64,000 nucleotides of DNA from Oscillospiraceae bacterium MB08-C2-2 (GTDB lineage Bacteria; Bacillota; Clostridia; Oscillospirales; Ruminococcaceae). Every line of letters begins with the position of its first letter. Position 1 is the first letter of the stretch. A program made the translations under genes and the position numbers. The notes under the pieces were generated by a model that was given only the letters and a program-made list of their open reading frames with translations, did no database searches and had not been told where the DNA came from. The stretch covers positions 2,564,944-2,628,943 of the forward strand of contig CP141729.1 of NCBI GenBank assembly GCA_035621215.1, in the 5' to 3' direction. This document shows positions 16,860-26,111 of this stretch, one piece after another.

Positions 16860-18389
16860 TTATACTATGGTTTGAATAAAATCCCGCATCGCTAGTATAG
16901 ACTCTTGCAACTGTTCAGGCGTATATTTTTGATTATTATGGTTTTCGGGGTGATGAATTTGATGCCTAATATACTCAGTGAGAATTAATCGCTCTTCTCT
17001 TAGATTCCCATCTCGCAGCAACTTATTATATCTCATCGTAGTTTTCCCGTTTTTATATGTAGCTAATTGCCCCTCTCCTTCAATAAATCCATATAGTTCA
17101 TTGTGGTATTCTTCTGTAATTTCCGAAAAGGCTAAAAAATTAACTTCATTCAGGGATGGATACGGTAATTGCCCAGGCAACACAGGAGATACGTTTTTTG
17201 CGCCATTATTGGCAGTCACGAGCCGTAGATTTTCAAATTCCAACTGCTTTACCAATGCAGCGCTATGTGTAGTAATGATTATTTGAGTATTTGGAATCTC
17301 AGAAAGTGCAATAAATGACCTCACTAATATTTTTTGGTGCTCTGTATGCTGAGACGTTTCGGGTTCCTCAATTGCATAAATAATGCTTGAGCTATTTCGC
17401 TCAGCCCTTCTTCGCTCAGCTTCTGCCCTAAAAAAGCTTAATAGAATCAGACGCTTTACTCCGCTACCTCGCTTATTAATAGGGATATCTTCATCGCCAG
17501 AAATAGATACCTTTTTAAAGACATCGGACCATTTAAGACTTTCGGCTTGCGGGATGACTGGATTTAAACTGTTAGCTAGCTCGGGATTCATTTCTCTTAA
17601 CTTGTCCAGAGTTCGTGCAGACACCTCTCTAAGCTTAGTCTCAACCACAGTAGCAATCTCTGTCAGCGGCCCCCTCAACTCAGGATCATTCAAAATCTGC
17701 TTTGTTGCCTCCGAAAGAGGATCTTGTACTTCGCTATCGCTATCGCTATTTTTTCTATCAGATTGAAAAAGACTATAAAGAGGCAAAGCAGCCTGCAGTT
17801 TCTCCCAAATAGGTTTAGCATCGCCTTTGGTTATATCTATTTCAACTTCAGCCAGTTGCAAATTATCCCGATAATGGTTCCAAATGGACGCCCGCATAAC
17901 AGCATTTTTAGTCATATCGGCGCACGGAATATCCTGACCATTTATAATCGCTTTAAGCTCAGCATTCTTTTTCAATAGAAGTTCATTACAGCTTGGATTT
18001 GTCGGATGAAAAGCTTTAACAAATGCTTTTGCTGTTCCAGCGCTAGGATATTTTTTTATTACTTCTAGTTGCCCAGCTTCATTTAATAAATATTCGGATT
18101 CTAGAGTTGTTTCATTAGTAGCGTCAATCAAAACACTTTCAGGCAGATCTTCAAAACAAATAGAAATATGTATTTCCGTATCTCCACCCAAAGCTATCTG
18201 CTTATTTATATCATCTTTGTCAATCTTAACCACGCCCTTACCCTCATTGAAAAAGATGTCGAGAGCCTCTAATATGGTAGACTTACCAATATCATTTTTC
18301 CCAACAAAAGTAGTGAGATTACAGAAATCAATAGTTACTTCATCGCTGTAGCCTCTAAAATTTTTCATCTTTAACGCTTTTATTTTCAT
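16860..18389 (-). CDS. ABC-type AAA ATPase with C-terminal HEPN-like motif
   Basis: A 509-residue SMC/OLD-like ATPase. It starts KIKALKMKNFRGYSDEVTIDF, with Walker A GKNDIGKST near residue 31, Walker B IYAIEEPETSQH near 345 and the His switch TTHSAA. No TOPRIM domain is seen, unlike true OLD nucleases. The last 50 residues contain RHQIHHPENHNN (from about 475), an Rx4H pattern as in HEPN ribonucleases, followed by YTPEQLQESI. ATPase-HEPN pairs such as PrrC/RloC are tRNA nucleases that abort phage infection. It lies 32 bp after qatD with no terminator between, as a fifth gene of that operon. The nuclease assignment is an inference. Confidence 0.72.
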   Translation of the reverse strand: MKIKALKMKNFRGYSDEVTIDFCNLTTFVGKNDIGKSTILEALDIFFNEGKGVVKIDKDDINKQIALGGDTEIHISICFEDLPESVLIDATNETTLESEYLLNEAGQLEVIKKYPSAGTAKAFVKAFHPTNPSCNELLLKKNAELKAIINGQDIPCADMTKNAVMRASIWNHYRDNLQLAEVEIDITKGDAKPIWEKLQAALPLYSLFQSDRKNSDSDSEVQDPLSEATKQILNDPELRGPLTEIATVVETKLREVSARTLDKLREMNPELANSLNPVIPQAESLKWSDVFKKVSISGDEDIPINKRGSGVKRLILLSFFRAEAERRRAERNSSSIIYAIEEPETSQHTEHQKILVRSFIALSEIPNTQIIITTHSAALVKQLEFENLRLVTANNGAKNVSPVLPGQLPYPSLNEVNFLAFSEITEEYHNELYGFIEGEGQLATYKNGKTTMRYNKLLRDGNLREERLILTEYIRHQIHHPENHNNQKYTPEQLQESILAMRDFIQTIV

Positions 18390-18421
18390 GTAAATCTTCC
18401 CTCTCTATACGAATATAAGCT

Positions 18422-19159
18422 TTACAAATCGGATGCAGATATGAGTTTCTTTGTATTGAAAACCAATTCATTTTTTATCTGGTCAGCATCAAGATGAAAA
18501 ATATCTTTGAGCACATCAGCTATTGCAAAAGCCTCCCAAGGCATGTAGGGAACTCCATGTTTTTGAGTAAAAGGAGCATCTGTTTCGGGTACGATTTGCG
18601 AAAGTGGCATCTTTGAAACAAGATTTTTACCTTTTTCCCCTGAAAGCATTGTAGGACTGACACTGAACCAGCAACCAAGCTCATTGGCTCGTTTAACTTC
18701 CTGGACGGTTCCTGAAAACCAATGGAGAATAGGGGTACTAGTGGCCAGATTGCTTTCAATAATATCTAAGACCTCTTTTGCCGCATTTCTTGAGTGAATA
18801 CTAATTATCCTTCCACCACATTTTTCGGCAGCCGAAATAACTTCTCTGAATAAATCTTTTTGCGCTAGAAAAGAAGATTTATATTGCGCAGAACCATCTA
18901 TGCCAACTTCCCCGATATATTCACAATGGGGGATATTCGATAACAACATATCAATCTCATTCATTTTTGAGGCGAGAACTTCCGGATGCAAGCCAAGTGC
19001 CAACTTAACACAATCGATCCCTGCAAATACTTGCTTCGTTTTTTGCCAAGCACGAGGGCTAGTAGTAACGGCCAGCACATATTTGCAGCATCGTTGGACT
19101 TCTGGAAGTAACGCAATAGGATCTTTATATAAATCAAGGTGACAGTGCATGTCAATCAT
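18422..19159 (-). CDS. qatD: QatD, TatD-family metal-dependent nuclease of the Qat defence system
   Basis: A 245-residue TatD-type TIM-barrel hydrolase. All expected metal ligands are visible: HCHLD at residues 4-8, the Glu in GEVGID, SIHSRNA, ILHWFSG and ETDAPF. TatD proteins are 3'-5' DNases. The start overlaps the qatC stop by 4 bp, tying it to the Qat operon rather than to housekeeping tatD. In QatABCD it is the presumed nuclease effector or processing enzyme. Confidence 0.9.
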   Translation of the reverse strand: MIDMHCHLDLYKDPIALLPEVQRCCKYVLAVTTSPRAWQKTKQVFAGIDCVKLALGLHPEVLASKMNEIDMLLSNIPHCEYIGEVGIDGSAQYKSSFLAQKDLFREVISAAEKCGGRIISIHSRNAAKEVLDIIESNLATSTPILHWFSGTVQEVKRANELGCWFSVSPTMLSGEKGKNLVSKMPLSQIVPETDAPFTQKHGVPYMPWEAFAIADVLKDIFHLDADQIKNELVFNTKKLISASDL

Positions 19160-20421
19160 AAAATATCGTAGCCCTCCAGAAAGTTTTTAAGTTCATTAAT
19201 ACCACGCGAAACCACTCCTAAATAGGACTTCCGATCCTCAGGAGAAGCAAATGACAGATTTCCTTTAACTAATTTGTTTATACCGGAAAGTTCAACTTGC
19301 TTAACTGCTAACGCAACAGCAGTCAAATCCATAAAGTTTGACTTACTAATATCGTCATAACGATAACCTTTTTGTGTGGTGTCGTGTAGGTCAGCCTCTA
19401 AAAATGCTGCTCTGCGTACAAGGCAGGGTACACATACGCCACAGTGCCTGAGGCCATGGCGTCGAAATTTGCCACAGCTGTTCGTTTCAAAAATTAGCTC
19501 TTCCATCAGTTGTCTATCTTTGCACTCATTAAGAACCTCACCTTTAGTCTTAAACCTGTAAGGCAAAATTAATTTTGCTTTAATTCCAAGTGCATCCCAG
19601 ATTTCCTGCAGCAACGCCATATAAATCGGATGGGTCGTTTTGGTGCTTAAGCTTCCGATGCGGTTGGCATCTAGAGGAACATTCAAGCTAATGAAACCGT
19701 TTTCTGGTACGATTATTTCTGTAGATTCGCCTGTTTCTGAAGTAGCGGCGGCAGATAAGAGCGCGAAAGCAAAGAAAGCAATGGAGCGGGCACGGGTTGA
19801 TCCCTCCGGTCCCCTTAGTGTCCCAATACTCCACTGGCAGTGATTGCTTCCACCAAAACGGTTAGCAAAATCAACCTGTCGTTTTGCATCACCAATAATG
19901 ATCTGCGAAACAAATAGTGGATTTCGCTTTTCAGATAGCAGGTCTATTGCGCCAACCAAGCTATCCATGCCGCCGGAAAGCAGGCAGACGCAGTCATTAT
20001 CTCGTTGACGTGGCTCATATGTAGCTTGAATGAATGGGCTATTAGCGAGTTGGAAGGTTAGTTTCCAAAAGTCCCCCGTGAGAAACTTAAGCATTTTTTC
20101 GATTTTTGTCTTTACCGACATCCATTTTTTGGGCTCAGATAAAAATACAGTTAGATCTATCATTCGTGTCCATCCATCGGGACTATCACCTCTGGGAATC
20201 AATTTGTCCACGGCAACCACAGAAAATGCAAAGGCAGCAAAATCAAGCGCCGTAACCGACGGAACTATACCGTGTTTTTTCAATTCATGGGGCAATGAAA
20301 GCCCCAATGGCCTGACGTTATCGTAAGAACCGTCTGGGCGCGAAAATAACTCAAAATAATCAACATCGTTGTCAAAGTGATCTGGCACTGATGAGCTTGG
20401 ATAGCAGATTATCTTTCTCAT
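19156..20421 (-). CDS. qatC: QatC, QueC-like PP-loop enzyme of the Qat defence system
   Basis: A 421-residue protein with the PP-loop ATP-pyrophosphatase motif LLSGGMDSLVG near residue 150 and a QueC-like cysteine cluster, CGVCVPCLVRR, in the C-terminal third. QueC makes 7-cyano-7-deazaguanine; here there are no other queuosine genes, and an N-terminal domain of about 140 residues precedes the PP-loop. It overlaps qatB and qatD by 4 bp each. It probably performs a nucleotide- or protein-modifying reaction in the defence system rather than tRNA modification. Confidence 0.9.
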   Translation of the reverse strand: MRKIICYPSSSVPDHFDNDVDYFELFSRPDGSYDNVRPLGLSLPHELKKHGIVPSVTALDFAAFAFSVVAVDKLIPRGDSPDGWTRMIDLTVFLSEPKKWMSVKTKIEKMLKFLTGDFWKLTFQLANSPFIQATYEPRQRDNDCVCLLSGGMDSLVGAIDLLSEKRNPLFVSQIIIGDAKRQVDFANRFGGSNHCQWSIGTLRGPEGSTRARSIAFFAFALLSAAATSETGESTEIIVPENGFISLNVPLDANRIGSLSTKTTHPIYMALLQEIWDALGIKAKLILPYRFKTKGEVLNECKDRQLMEELIFETNSCGKFRRHGLRHCGVCVPCLVRRAAFLEADLHDTTQKGYRYDDISKSNFMDLTAVALAVKQVELSGINKLVKGNLSFASPEDRKSYLGVVSRGINELKNFLEGYDIL

Positions 20422-21236
20422 ACTGTCACCTCAAATACTTCGAAAGTTCTTTCTATTGCAGTCATCATCACATTATGTAGGTTTGAAGGCTGCTTGTTTT
20501 CTAATTCGTTACGAATATCATTTACCTGAGAACTAATTTCAGATTCTAAATATTCGCGCATATCTTTTAGCCTAGTTATGCGATCACCAAGAGGGACATC
20601 CTTTGTTTCAAAACCTCGGCCAATATCAAGCTGAATCTTGCTGAAAGCTTCGTAGCCAAGAAATGAAGAAACCAGCGACCAAACATTGTCATCTGAAAGG
20701 GCTGCTATATCAATATCAGGATTCTTGTCAAGCAGGTCACTCAATGCATCAGAAACAGAATTGATTGGAGAAGTTTCATCTAAACTTCCTCCATCACCGC
20801 AAATATACCCCGCAATAGCGTCAATCATCCCATACACATCAGTATTTTCTGTCCGGTAATTACTAATGATGCTACTTATTGTGGGCTCATTGCCGTCGCG
20901 AAGCGCACTAAAAGAAGAATATAATTTAGACGCAATGCTCGCGGAATGACGCATACGGTTTGCTACATTCCGTGCACCCCCCATACCAGTGCGCGAGTAA
21001 TTCCCTAACGATTTTCTTAGAGAATCCCGGCTGCCAGTCTTTATGTAATCGCCCAAGTTTTGACGAGCACTCCTAAATCGCGCAGGAGGCGCAAGTAATG
21101 GCACTGGAGGTGCTTCTTTTTGGGGGGCAGGCGCGTCAGGAGTCTCTGGAGTCTCTGGATTATCAATATCATCCAACCAAGGGGGGTCAAATGAGACGCC
21201 GGATTTTGGTCCACCATGCGATGCAGAGGTTCCCAT
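20418..21236 (-). CDS. qatB: QatB, Qat defence system protein
   Basis: A 272-residue protein with the QatB signature N-terminus (MGTSASHGGPKSGVS, then PPWL), a Pro-rich linker to about residue 55, then a helical domain (LGDYIKTGSRDSLRKSLGNYSRTG, GGARNVANRM). No enzymatic motif is visible. The AAAGGAGG site lies at the end of qatA, 3 bp before the start. The conserved Met-Gly start would expose Gly after Met removal, a plausible modification site for QatC; that is inference. Confidence 0.85.
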   Translation of the reverse strand: MGTSASHGGPKSGVSFDPPWLDDIDNPETPETPDAPAPQKEAPPVPLLAPPARFRSARQNLGDYIKTGSRDSLRKSLGNYSRTGMGGARNVANRMRHSASIASKLYSSFSALRDGNEPTISSIISNYRTENTDVYGMIDAIAGYICGDGGSLDETSPINSVSDALSDLLDKNPDIDIAALSDDNVWSLVSSFLGYEAFSKIQLDIGRGFETKDVPLGDRITRLKDMREYLESEISSQVNDIRNELENKQPSNLHNVMMTAIERTFEVFEVTV

Positions 21237-21239
21237 ATT

Positions 21240-23138
21240 TTATTTTCCTCCTTTCGGCGCAATAGCAGTCTTTACGGGTTGAGGCGTATCCGAATCTTTT
21301 TGCCATTTAGTTAGCATTTCTGATGCCCAGGTTTTGTTTCGAAGGAGTGGAATGAAAGACGCTTTCCGAGCTTGTGGCGGAATTGTATCTAATATATTGA
21401 CTAGCCTACATCCTAAATTTGGGTAAGCCTCGGTAATATGCAATATGGCAATAAGATTTTTCTTATCCCACTGGTTTCCACTACCTCTCCGTCCTAGTCT
21501 CGTTAATAATTTCTCAGCTTCACTTTCTCCAATATCTTTAATCCTCTCCACTAGTTCATTAAGTATATCTTTGTCTACTGCGGTTAACGCAGTAAAGATT
21601 TCGCTGGCCTTCTGAGAGAGCTCATCATAAGCGGCTAAAGATAGTGACTTATCTCGACTCAAATACAATAACGGCCTAATGTCCATATTCCCAAGTTTCG
21701 GTTCAAGCTTTAGCCATTCGGTAATGAATGGGGTCTTCCAGTTTGCATCCTCAGGCTCGTAATCCTCTCCGCTTTCTAATTTAGCTTCTATTTCTTGGAG
21801 AAAAACCAGCTTTCCATCTTTTGATTCAACGGATTTTTTAACGAGAGATTCAAACGCAGCAGGTGAAGCGCAACGTTCAAATAGTTGCATCTTGACAAGT
21901 CCGCTCAATTCAAGCGACATGCCATTAAGACGAGCCACCTTGTCCCTTATTATTAAATTATTCAAAAAGCGTTTAATGAGCCGGGGATTTCCATTGATAT
22001 GTTCAGCAGTAACCATAATTCCAGCAAGTTGCTCTGCCATATCTATATACTCCTGCATTTTGCCGATGGAGTCACTATCGAAAACTCCTTCAATTTTAGC
22101 CTTAGAGATGCCTCCCTGCCAAGCGTTAGACAGCAAAGTCAGCAAATCAGCTTTAACTTTCTCCCAAGTGCCATCTTTTATCTCACTTCTTCTCTCCAGC
22201 AATTCAGCAAATAACATTACAAGATATATTTTTACTTCTGCAACGCCTAAATGCGGGACAGACAAAGGAATTTGAATTAATTTATCAAAATAACTTGTCA
22301 CCAAGCCTTCGGACAGCTCCACATCAGCAAAGTGCGCCTTTACGCTGTTTCGTATCATTTGCTCATCGGCAGCGATAATGAATGCTGTCCTCTCCACAAA
22401 AAGCAAAAGCCGCATTGCTTCTAGTGTCGAAATAGCCGTTGAAGGCAAACAGCGATCCAAGTCATCTACTAAGATAACCAGTGTGATGTTTAGCTCTTTA
22501 AGAATTTCAGCAAACTCAGCACGAATCTTCTCTATTTGTTGCGGTGTCGATTTTGACGAGTTTTCTTTAAGCAGTGCTTTCATTTCCGGCGCAAGGGTAT
22601 TGAATGCTGAGCTAACCGCCTCGCTTTTTTCAGCTCCATCTTCGCCGTCTTTATTTTGAAGAAGGTTAGTAATCGCACCCATTAAAGATGCTACCCCTCC
22701 AACAGCGACCCCCCCAGGCACAAAACCCATGGATAGCGGAACGGCCATTTTTGCAACTTGGAGCCAATTGATGCGACTAATGAATCCTTTTACTTTTCCG
22801 GTAAGGTCTTTTGCCATGTCGCTACGTTTCTTGCTTTCTTCAAGAAGCTTGTCCGAAACAGCTTGCAATAGAGCTGCTCTGGCATCATCATAGCCTTGGT
22901 ATAGCCATGCGTTGAATTCTAGAAAAACATAATTTTTTTCTTTATCATCTTTGCCGTTATCCTTCAGCTTTAAAGATTCACCTATCATTTTTACCAGTGA
23001 CGATTTACCAGCGCCCCAACTGCCGGAAACACCAATAGAAATTGGCTTGGCTCCTGATTCAGAGATCAGTTCGGCAACCGTATTGGCAATTACAGAAAAG
23101 TTAAGAAAATCTTGGGTTGTTTCAGCATCATTCCACAT
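21240..23138 (-). CDS. qatA: QatA, KAP-family P-loop ATPase of the Qat defence system
   Basis: About 632 residues. Walker A is GSWGAGKSS (about residue 42) and Walker B ILVDDLDRCLPS (about 220), typical of KAP NTPases. A Gly/Ala-rich hydrophobic stretch, VAKMAVPLSMGFVPGGVAVGGVAS (about 142-165), sits between them as a possible membrane hairpin. The ATG at 23138 (MWNDAETTQDFLNFS) is preferred to the GTG at 23150, because homologues begin MW and the GTG abuts the Shine-Dalgarno. First gene of a tightly packed qatABCD operon. Confidence 0.9.
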   Translation of the reverse strand: MWNDAETTQDFLNFSVIANTVAELISESGAKPISIGVSGSWGAGKSSLVKMIGESLKLKDNGKDDKEKNYVFLEFNAWLYQGYDDARAALLQAVSDKLLEESKKRSDMAKDLTGKVKGFISRINWLQVAKMAVPLSMGFVPGGVAVGGVASLMGAITNLLQNKDGEDGAEKSEAVSSAFNTLAPEMKALLKENSSKSTPQQIEKIRAEFAEILKELNITLVILVDDLDRCLPSTAISTLEAMRLLLFVERTAFIIAADEQMIRNSVKAHFADVELSEGLVTSYFDKLIQIPLSVPHLGVAEVKIYLVMLFAELLERRSEIKDGTWEKVKADLLTLLSNAWQGGISKAKIEGVFDSDSIGKMQEYIDMAEQLAGIMVTAEHINGNPRLIKRFLNNLIIRDKVARLNGMSLELSGLVKMQLFERCASPAAFESLVKKSVESKDGKLVFLQEIEAKLESGEDYEPEDANWKTPFITEWLKLEPKLGNMDIRPLLYLSRDKSLSLAAYDELSQKASEIFTALTAVDKDILNELVERIKDIGESEAEKLLTRLGRRGSGNQWDKKNLIAILHITEAYPNLGCRLVNILDTIPPQARKASFIPLLRNKTWASEMLTKWQKDSDTPQPVKTAIAPKGGK

Positions 23139-23241
23139 ATTGTATTTCACTCCTCCAAATCAATATTATCTATATAAACCTGTACCAAATTACTACATAG
23201 CCTCACCAATAAATAAAAGGTGAAAAGAGTTTGACAATCAT

Positions 23242-23421
23242 TCAACGATTATCAACATACTTTCTCCGACCATCTTTGGGCTTCGCCGCATCCTTAGGTA
23301 TTGCCCAAGTAACCCCAAACCGAACAGCACCCGGTATTTTGCCCTGTGCGCAGAGCACCTGCACCCGGCGTGGAGTGATCGCCCATTTCTCCGCCGCTTC
23401 TTTCGCTGTCATATAGTCCAT
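23242..23421 (-). CDS. Excisionase-like HTH protein, copy 1
   Basis: A 59-residue protein (MDYMTAKEAAEKWAITPRR...VQVLCAQGKIPGAVRFG...WAIPKDA) with the MerR/Xis-like winged HTH of the helix-turn-helix domain family often encoded in ICEs. An AAAGGAAC site precedes the ATG at 23421; a longer upstream reading adds unrelated hydrophobic residues. It is the last gene of the recombinase cluster, a position that suits a recombination directionality factor. A close paralogue lies at 35357-35530. Confidence 0.8.
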   Translation of the reverse strand: MDYMTAKEAAEKWAITPRRVQVLCAQGKIPGAVRFGVTWAIPKDAAKPKDGRRKYVDNR

Positions 23422-23604
23422 TAAAACGTTCCTTTGCCAAATAAATATTGTATATATTATATATCGCAGCAGCGAACAAAGCAATCGAATTTGTGTAAAT
23501 TATGGAAATATTCACAGTATTATGGTGAAACAGATTGAGAAATATCAGAAATTCTGCCCAAAGGAGAAACGCCTCCAGCTTTGTGGCGGCTTTTCCTGCT
23601 ATTT

Positions 23605-25254
23605 CTATTCACTCGGCAGTTCCTGTTCCATTTCCATATTGTTATCAAAGGTGATTCGGATTCGGTCTGCGGATAAAACCACCACCTTGGTGATAATCCC
23701 TTTGACCACATCATCACGATATTCCTTTACGCTAAGGTCAATATGTTCCATTGTGTAAAGCAGTTCATGAATTCGGGCTTGCGTGTTTTGAGCGAGCATG
23801 GTCTGCTCTTGATGCTCTCCAAGCTGCCCTTGCAGTGCCTTTATCTCCGCAGCGATTTCCTCAAACTTGGTATCGAAGTAATCCGCACCGGCACTGGATT
23901 TGGAGCTGAGTTCCACTAAATCCATCATTACGCTCTGCAGTTCGGCGATACGGTTTTGGACAGCCGCTTCATTAAAGCTGTCATCCTCCTGTGAACTGAT
24001 GGCAAGCCGCAGGCCTGCCTTGAGGGTTTCGATAACATCGGCCTTATCCTCATCCAGCCGGTTCAGGGCGGTAACGATAGCTTGGTGCAACCGGCTTTCC
24101 TCAATGGTAGGGGATTCCTTGCAGTATTTAGTACCGTATTCCAAGCGGTTGATGCAGCGCCAGACCACCTTTTTCTTGCCGTTTCTCGCCCAAGTGACCC
24201 GGCGATACTGCGTACCGCAGTCACCGCAGCAGAGAAGCTCGGTCAGCGCATATTTGCTGCTGTATTTTCCTTTTTCGGTTTTCACAGCTTTCTTGGCCAC
24301 CTTGCGCTTCCCGGCTCTCCGGACAATTTCCTCCTGCACAAGGTTGAATAAATCCCTTGAAATAATCGGCTCATGGTTTCCGGTGACATAATATTGCGGG
24401 ATTTCACCGTTGTTTTTTCGAGTTTCCTTGGTTAAGCAGTCCACCACATAGGTTTTCTGCAGCAGGGCATCGCCGATGTAACGCTCATTCCGGAGCATAT
24501 ACTGCAGTACGCCAACTGACCATTCCTGCTTGCCGGTGGGGGAGAGAATTTCGTCTGCCTCCAGCGATTCCTTTATTTTCCGAACGCTGGCACCGGAGTA
24601 ATAGTTCCGGAAAATCCGCTTGACGATTTCTGCTTCCTCCGGCACAATTTTGGGCTGACCGTCCTCGCCTTTTTCATAGCCTAAAATACGGGAGTATTGA
24701 AAGGGAACCTTTCCGCTTTTGAAGCTCTGGCGCTTGCCCCATGTGACGTTGCGGCTGATGGACTCACTCTCAGCCTGCGCAAAGCCGCTGAGGAAGCACA
24801 GCGCCATTTCGCTGGCCATCTCCATCGTATTGATGCCCTCTTTTTCAAAGATGATGGGGATGCCTTTTGCCTTGAGTTTTCGGATATACCCGATGGCATC
24901 CAGTGTGTTTCTGGAAAACCGGGAGACGGATTTGGTCAGCACCATGTCGATCTTGCCTTTTTCACACAGTGACATGAGCTTGAGAAACTCAGTGCGCTTT
25001 TTGGCGCTGGTTCCGGTAATGCCCTCATCGGCAAAAATACCGGCAAGCTCCCAATCCTTGTTTTTGCTGATTTTATCAGTATAATAAGCAATCTGCGCGG
25101 CATAGCTGGACTGCTGTTCTTCCTGTTCGGTGCTGACCCGGCAGTAGGCCGCCACACGCAGCTTTCTCTTTCTTGCATTGGACTTGGTTAAAAGAACATT
25201 GGCGGGGATTATATCGACCCTTTTTTGTACAGGTGTTATAGTCTGTGTTTGCAT
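23605..25254 (-). CDS. Large serine recombinase
   Basis: A 549-residue site-specific recombinase. The N-terminal resolvase domain has the nucleophile in AAYCRVSTEQE (about residue 40) and conserved SVSRFSRN. A recombinase domain (EAEIVKRIFRNYYSGASVRKI), a zinc ribbon (CCGDCGTQYRR...WRCINR...YC) and a C-terminal coiled coil follow. It would integrate and excise the ICE through att sites. Third of a triplet of adjacent recombinase-family genes, 5 bp after the second. Confidence 0.93.
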   Translation of the reverse strand: MQTQTITPVQKRVDIIPANVLLTKSNARKRKLRVAAYCRVSTEQEEQQSSYAAQIAYYTDKISKNKDWELAGIFADEGITGTSAKKRTEFLKLMSLCEKGKIDMVLTKSVSRFSRNTLDAIGYIRKLKAKGIPIIFEKEGINTMEMASEMALCFLSGFAQAESESISRNVTWGKRQSFKSGKVPFQYSRILGYEKGEDGQPKIVPEEAEIVKRIFRNYYSGASVRKIKESLEADEILSPTGKQEWSVGVLQYMLRNERYIGDALLQKTYVVDCLTKETRKNNGEIPQYYVTGNHEPIISRDLFNLVQEEIVRRAGKRKVAKKAVKTEKGKYSSKYALTELLCCGDCGTQYRRVTWARNGKKKVVWRCINRLEYGTKYCKESPTIEESRLHQAIVTALNRLDEDKADVIETLKAGLRLAISSQEDDSFNEAAVQNRIAELQSVMMDLVELSSKSSAGADYFDTKFEEIAAEIKALQGQLGEHQEQTMLAQNTQARIHELLYTMEHIDLSVKEYRDDVVKGIITKVVVLSADRIRITFDNNMEMEQELPSE

Positions 25255-25259
25255 GGCGG

Positions 25260-26111
25260 TTACTCCTTTCCAACCGGCTTTCCGTTCATCATTCGCAGCC
25301 TCAGGCCGCCGTCCGCATCAATGACCACTTGCTTGACGGTATCCTCAAATAGTCCGACTGAAAAGGCATCCAGCGGCGGCTGTTTCTCGAATATCGCCAG
25401 CAGCTGGCGGGTTAAGTATTCCGGCTCCGTATCGGCACAGGCCTCATATTTTGCGGCGGCGCAGCCAAATATCAACAGCTTGGTGTAGTCGCTGTCCACC
25501 TCGCTTTTTTCCAGCTCCCGGTTAATTTGGTTTTCTGTCCGGGCAACATCAAGGGAATAATGCTCTCGATGCAGTGAAGGAAGCTCCAGCAGGCTCGGAT
25601 TGCTGATAATCGCATTCAGGATTGCTGTTACGCTCTCCAGCAGAGCTTGGTCGGTGATGCGCGTGGGGGTAATGCGCCCCTCGGCGGCGCAGCACCACGC
25701 TTCATAATTCTTGCTTCTGCCATCCCTTTTGTATTTGGCTCCACAAGCCCCACAAATCGCCTTACTGCGGATGCTGTCCAGTTCCTCGGATAAAGGCTCC
25801 CCTCGGATTTTCTGCCCGATCAGGGCGGTCACAGCCCCGAACGTATCGACAGGGATAATCGGCGGGAAGTCATCCCTGCCGCAGTAGCGTGAATTCTCCA
25901 GCATCCGCTTGACCCTGTGCTTATTCCAGTCGGTGCGGTTCTCCATATAGGAGATTGCTTTGGCGGTGAGGCTTTCGGCAATCCGGCGATAGGACATTCC
26001 GGCTTGGTAATCCTCGAAAACCTGCCGTACCACAGAGGCCTCCACTTCATGGATGCACAGCACACCATTTTGGATGTGGTAGCCGAAAGGAAGGTATCGG
26101 TTTTTCTTCAT
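25260..26111 (-). CDS. Recombinase-like DNA-binding protein lacking the catalytic domain
   Basis: A 283-residue protein starting at the Recombinase domain (RYLPFGYHIQNGVLCIHEVEASVVRQVF), with a zinc-ribbon-like CGACGAKYKRD and CC pair, and a C-terminal region like that of serine integrases. The catalytic resolvase domain is absent from the start. It overlaps the upstream recombinase by 4 bp, so it is an integral member of the operon, not debris. It may bind att sites or act as a partner subunit for the flanking enzymes. Confidence 0.85.
   Translation of the reverse strand: MKKNRYLPFGYHIQNGVLCIHEVEASVVRQVFEDYQAGMSYRRIAESLTAKAISYMENRTDWNKHRVKRMLENSRYCGRDDFPPIIPVDTFGAVTALIGQKIRGEPLSEELDSIRSKAICGACGAKYKRDGRSKNYEAWCCAAEGRITPTRITDQALLESVTAILNAIISNPSLLELPSLHREHYSLDVARTENQINRELEKSEVDSDYTKLLIFGCAAAKYEACADTEPEYLTRQLLAIFEKQPPLDAFSVGLFEDTVKQVVIDADGGLRLRMMNGKPVGKE

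Noticed and set aside
16860-18389. OLD-family nuclease (ATPase plus TOPRIM)
   Set aside because: No TOPRIM acidic motifs are visible; the C-terminus instead has an Rx4H pattern.
18422-19159. Housekeeping TatD
   Set aside because: The 4-bp overlap with qatC and its position in the AT-rich island fit QatD.
19156-20421. QueC for queuosine synthesis
   Set aside because: It has an extra N-terminal domain, lacks queD/queE/queF neighbours and is locked in a qat operon.
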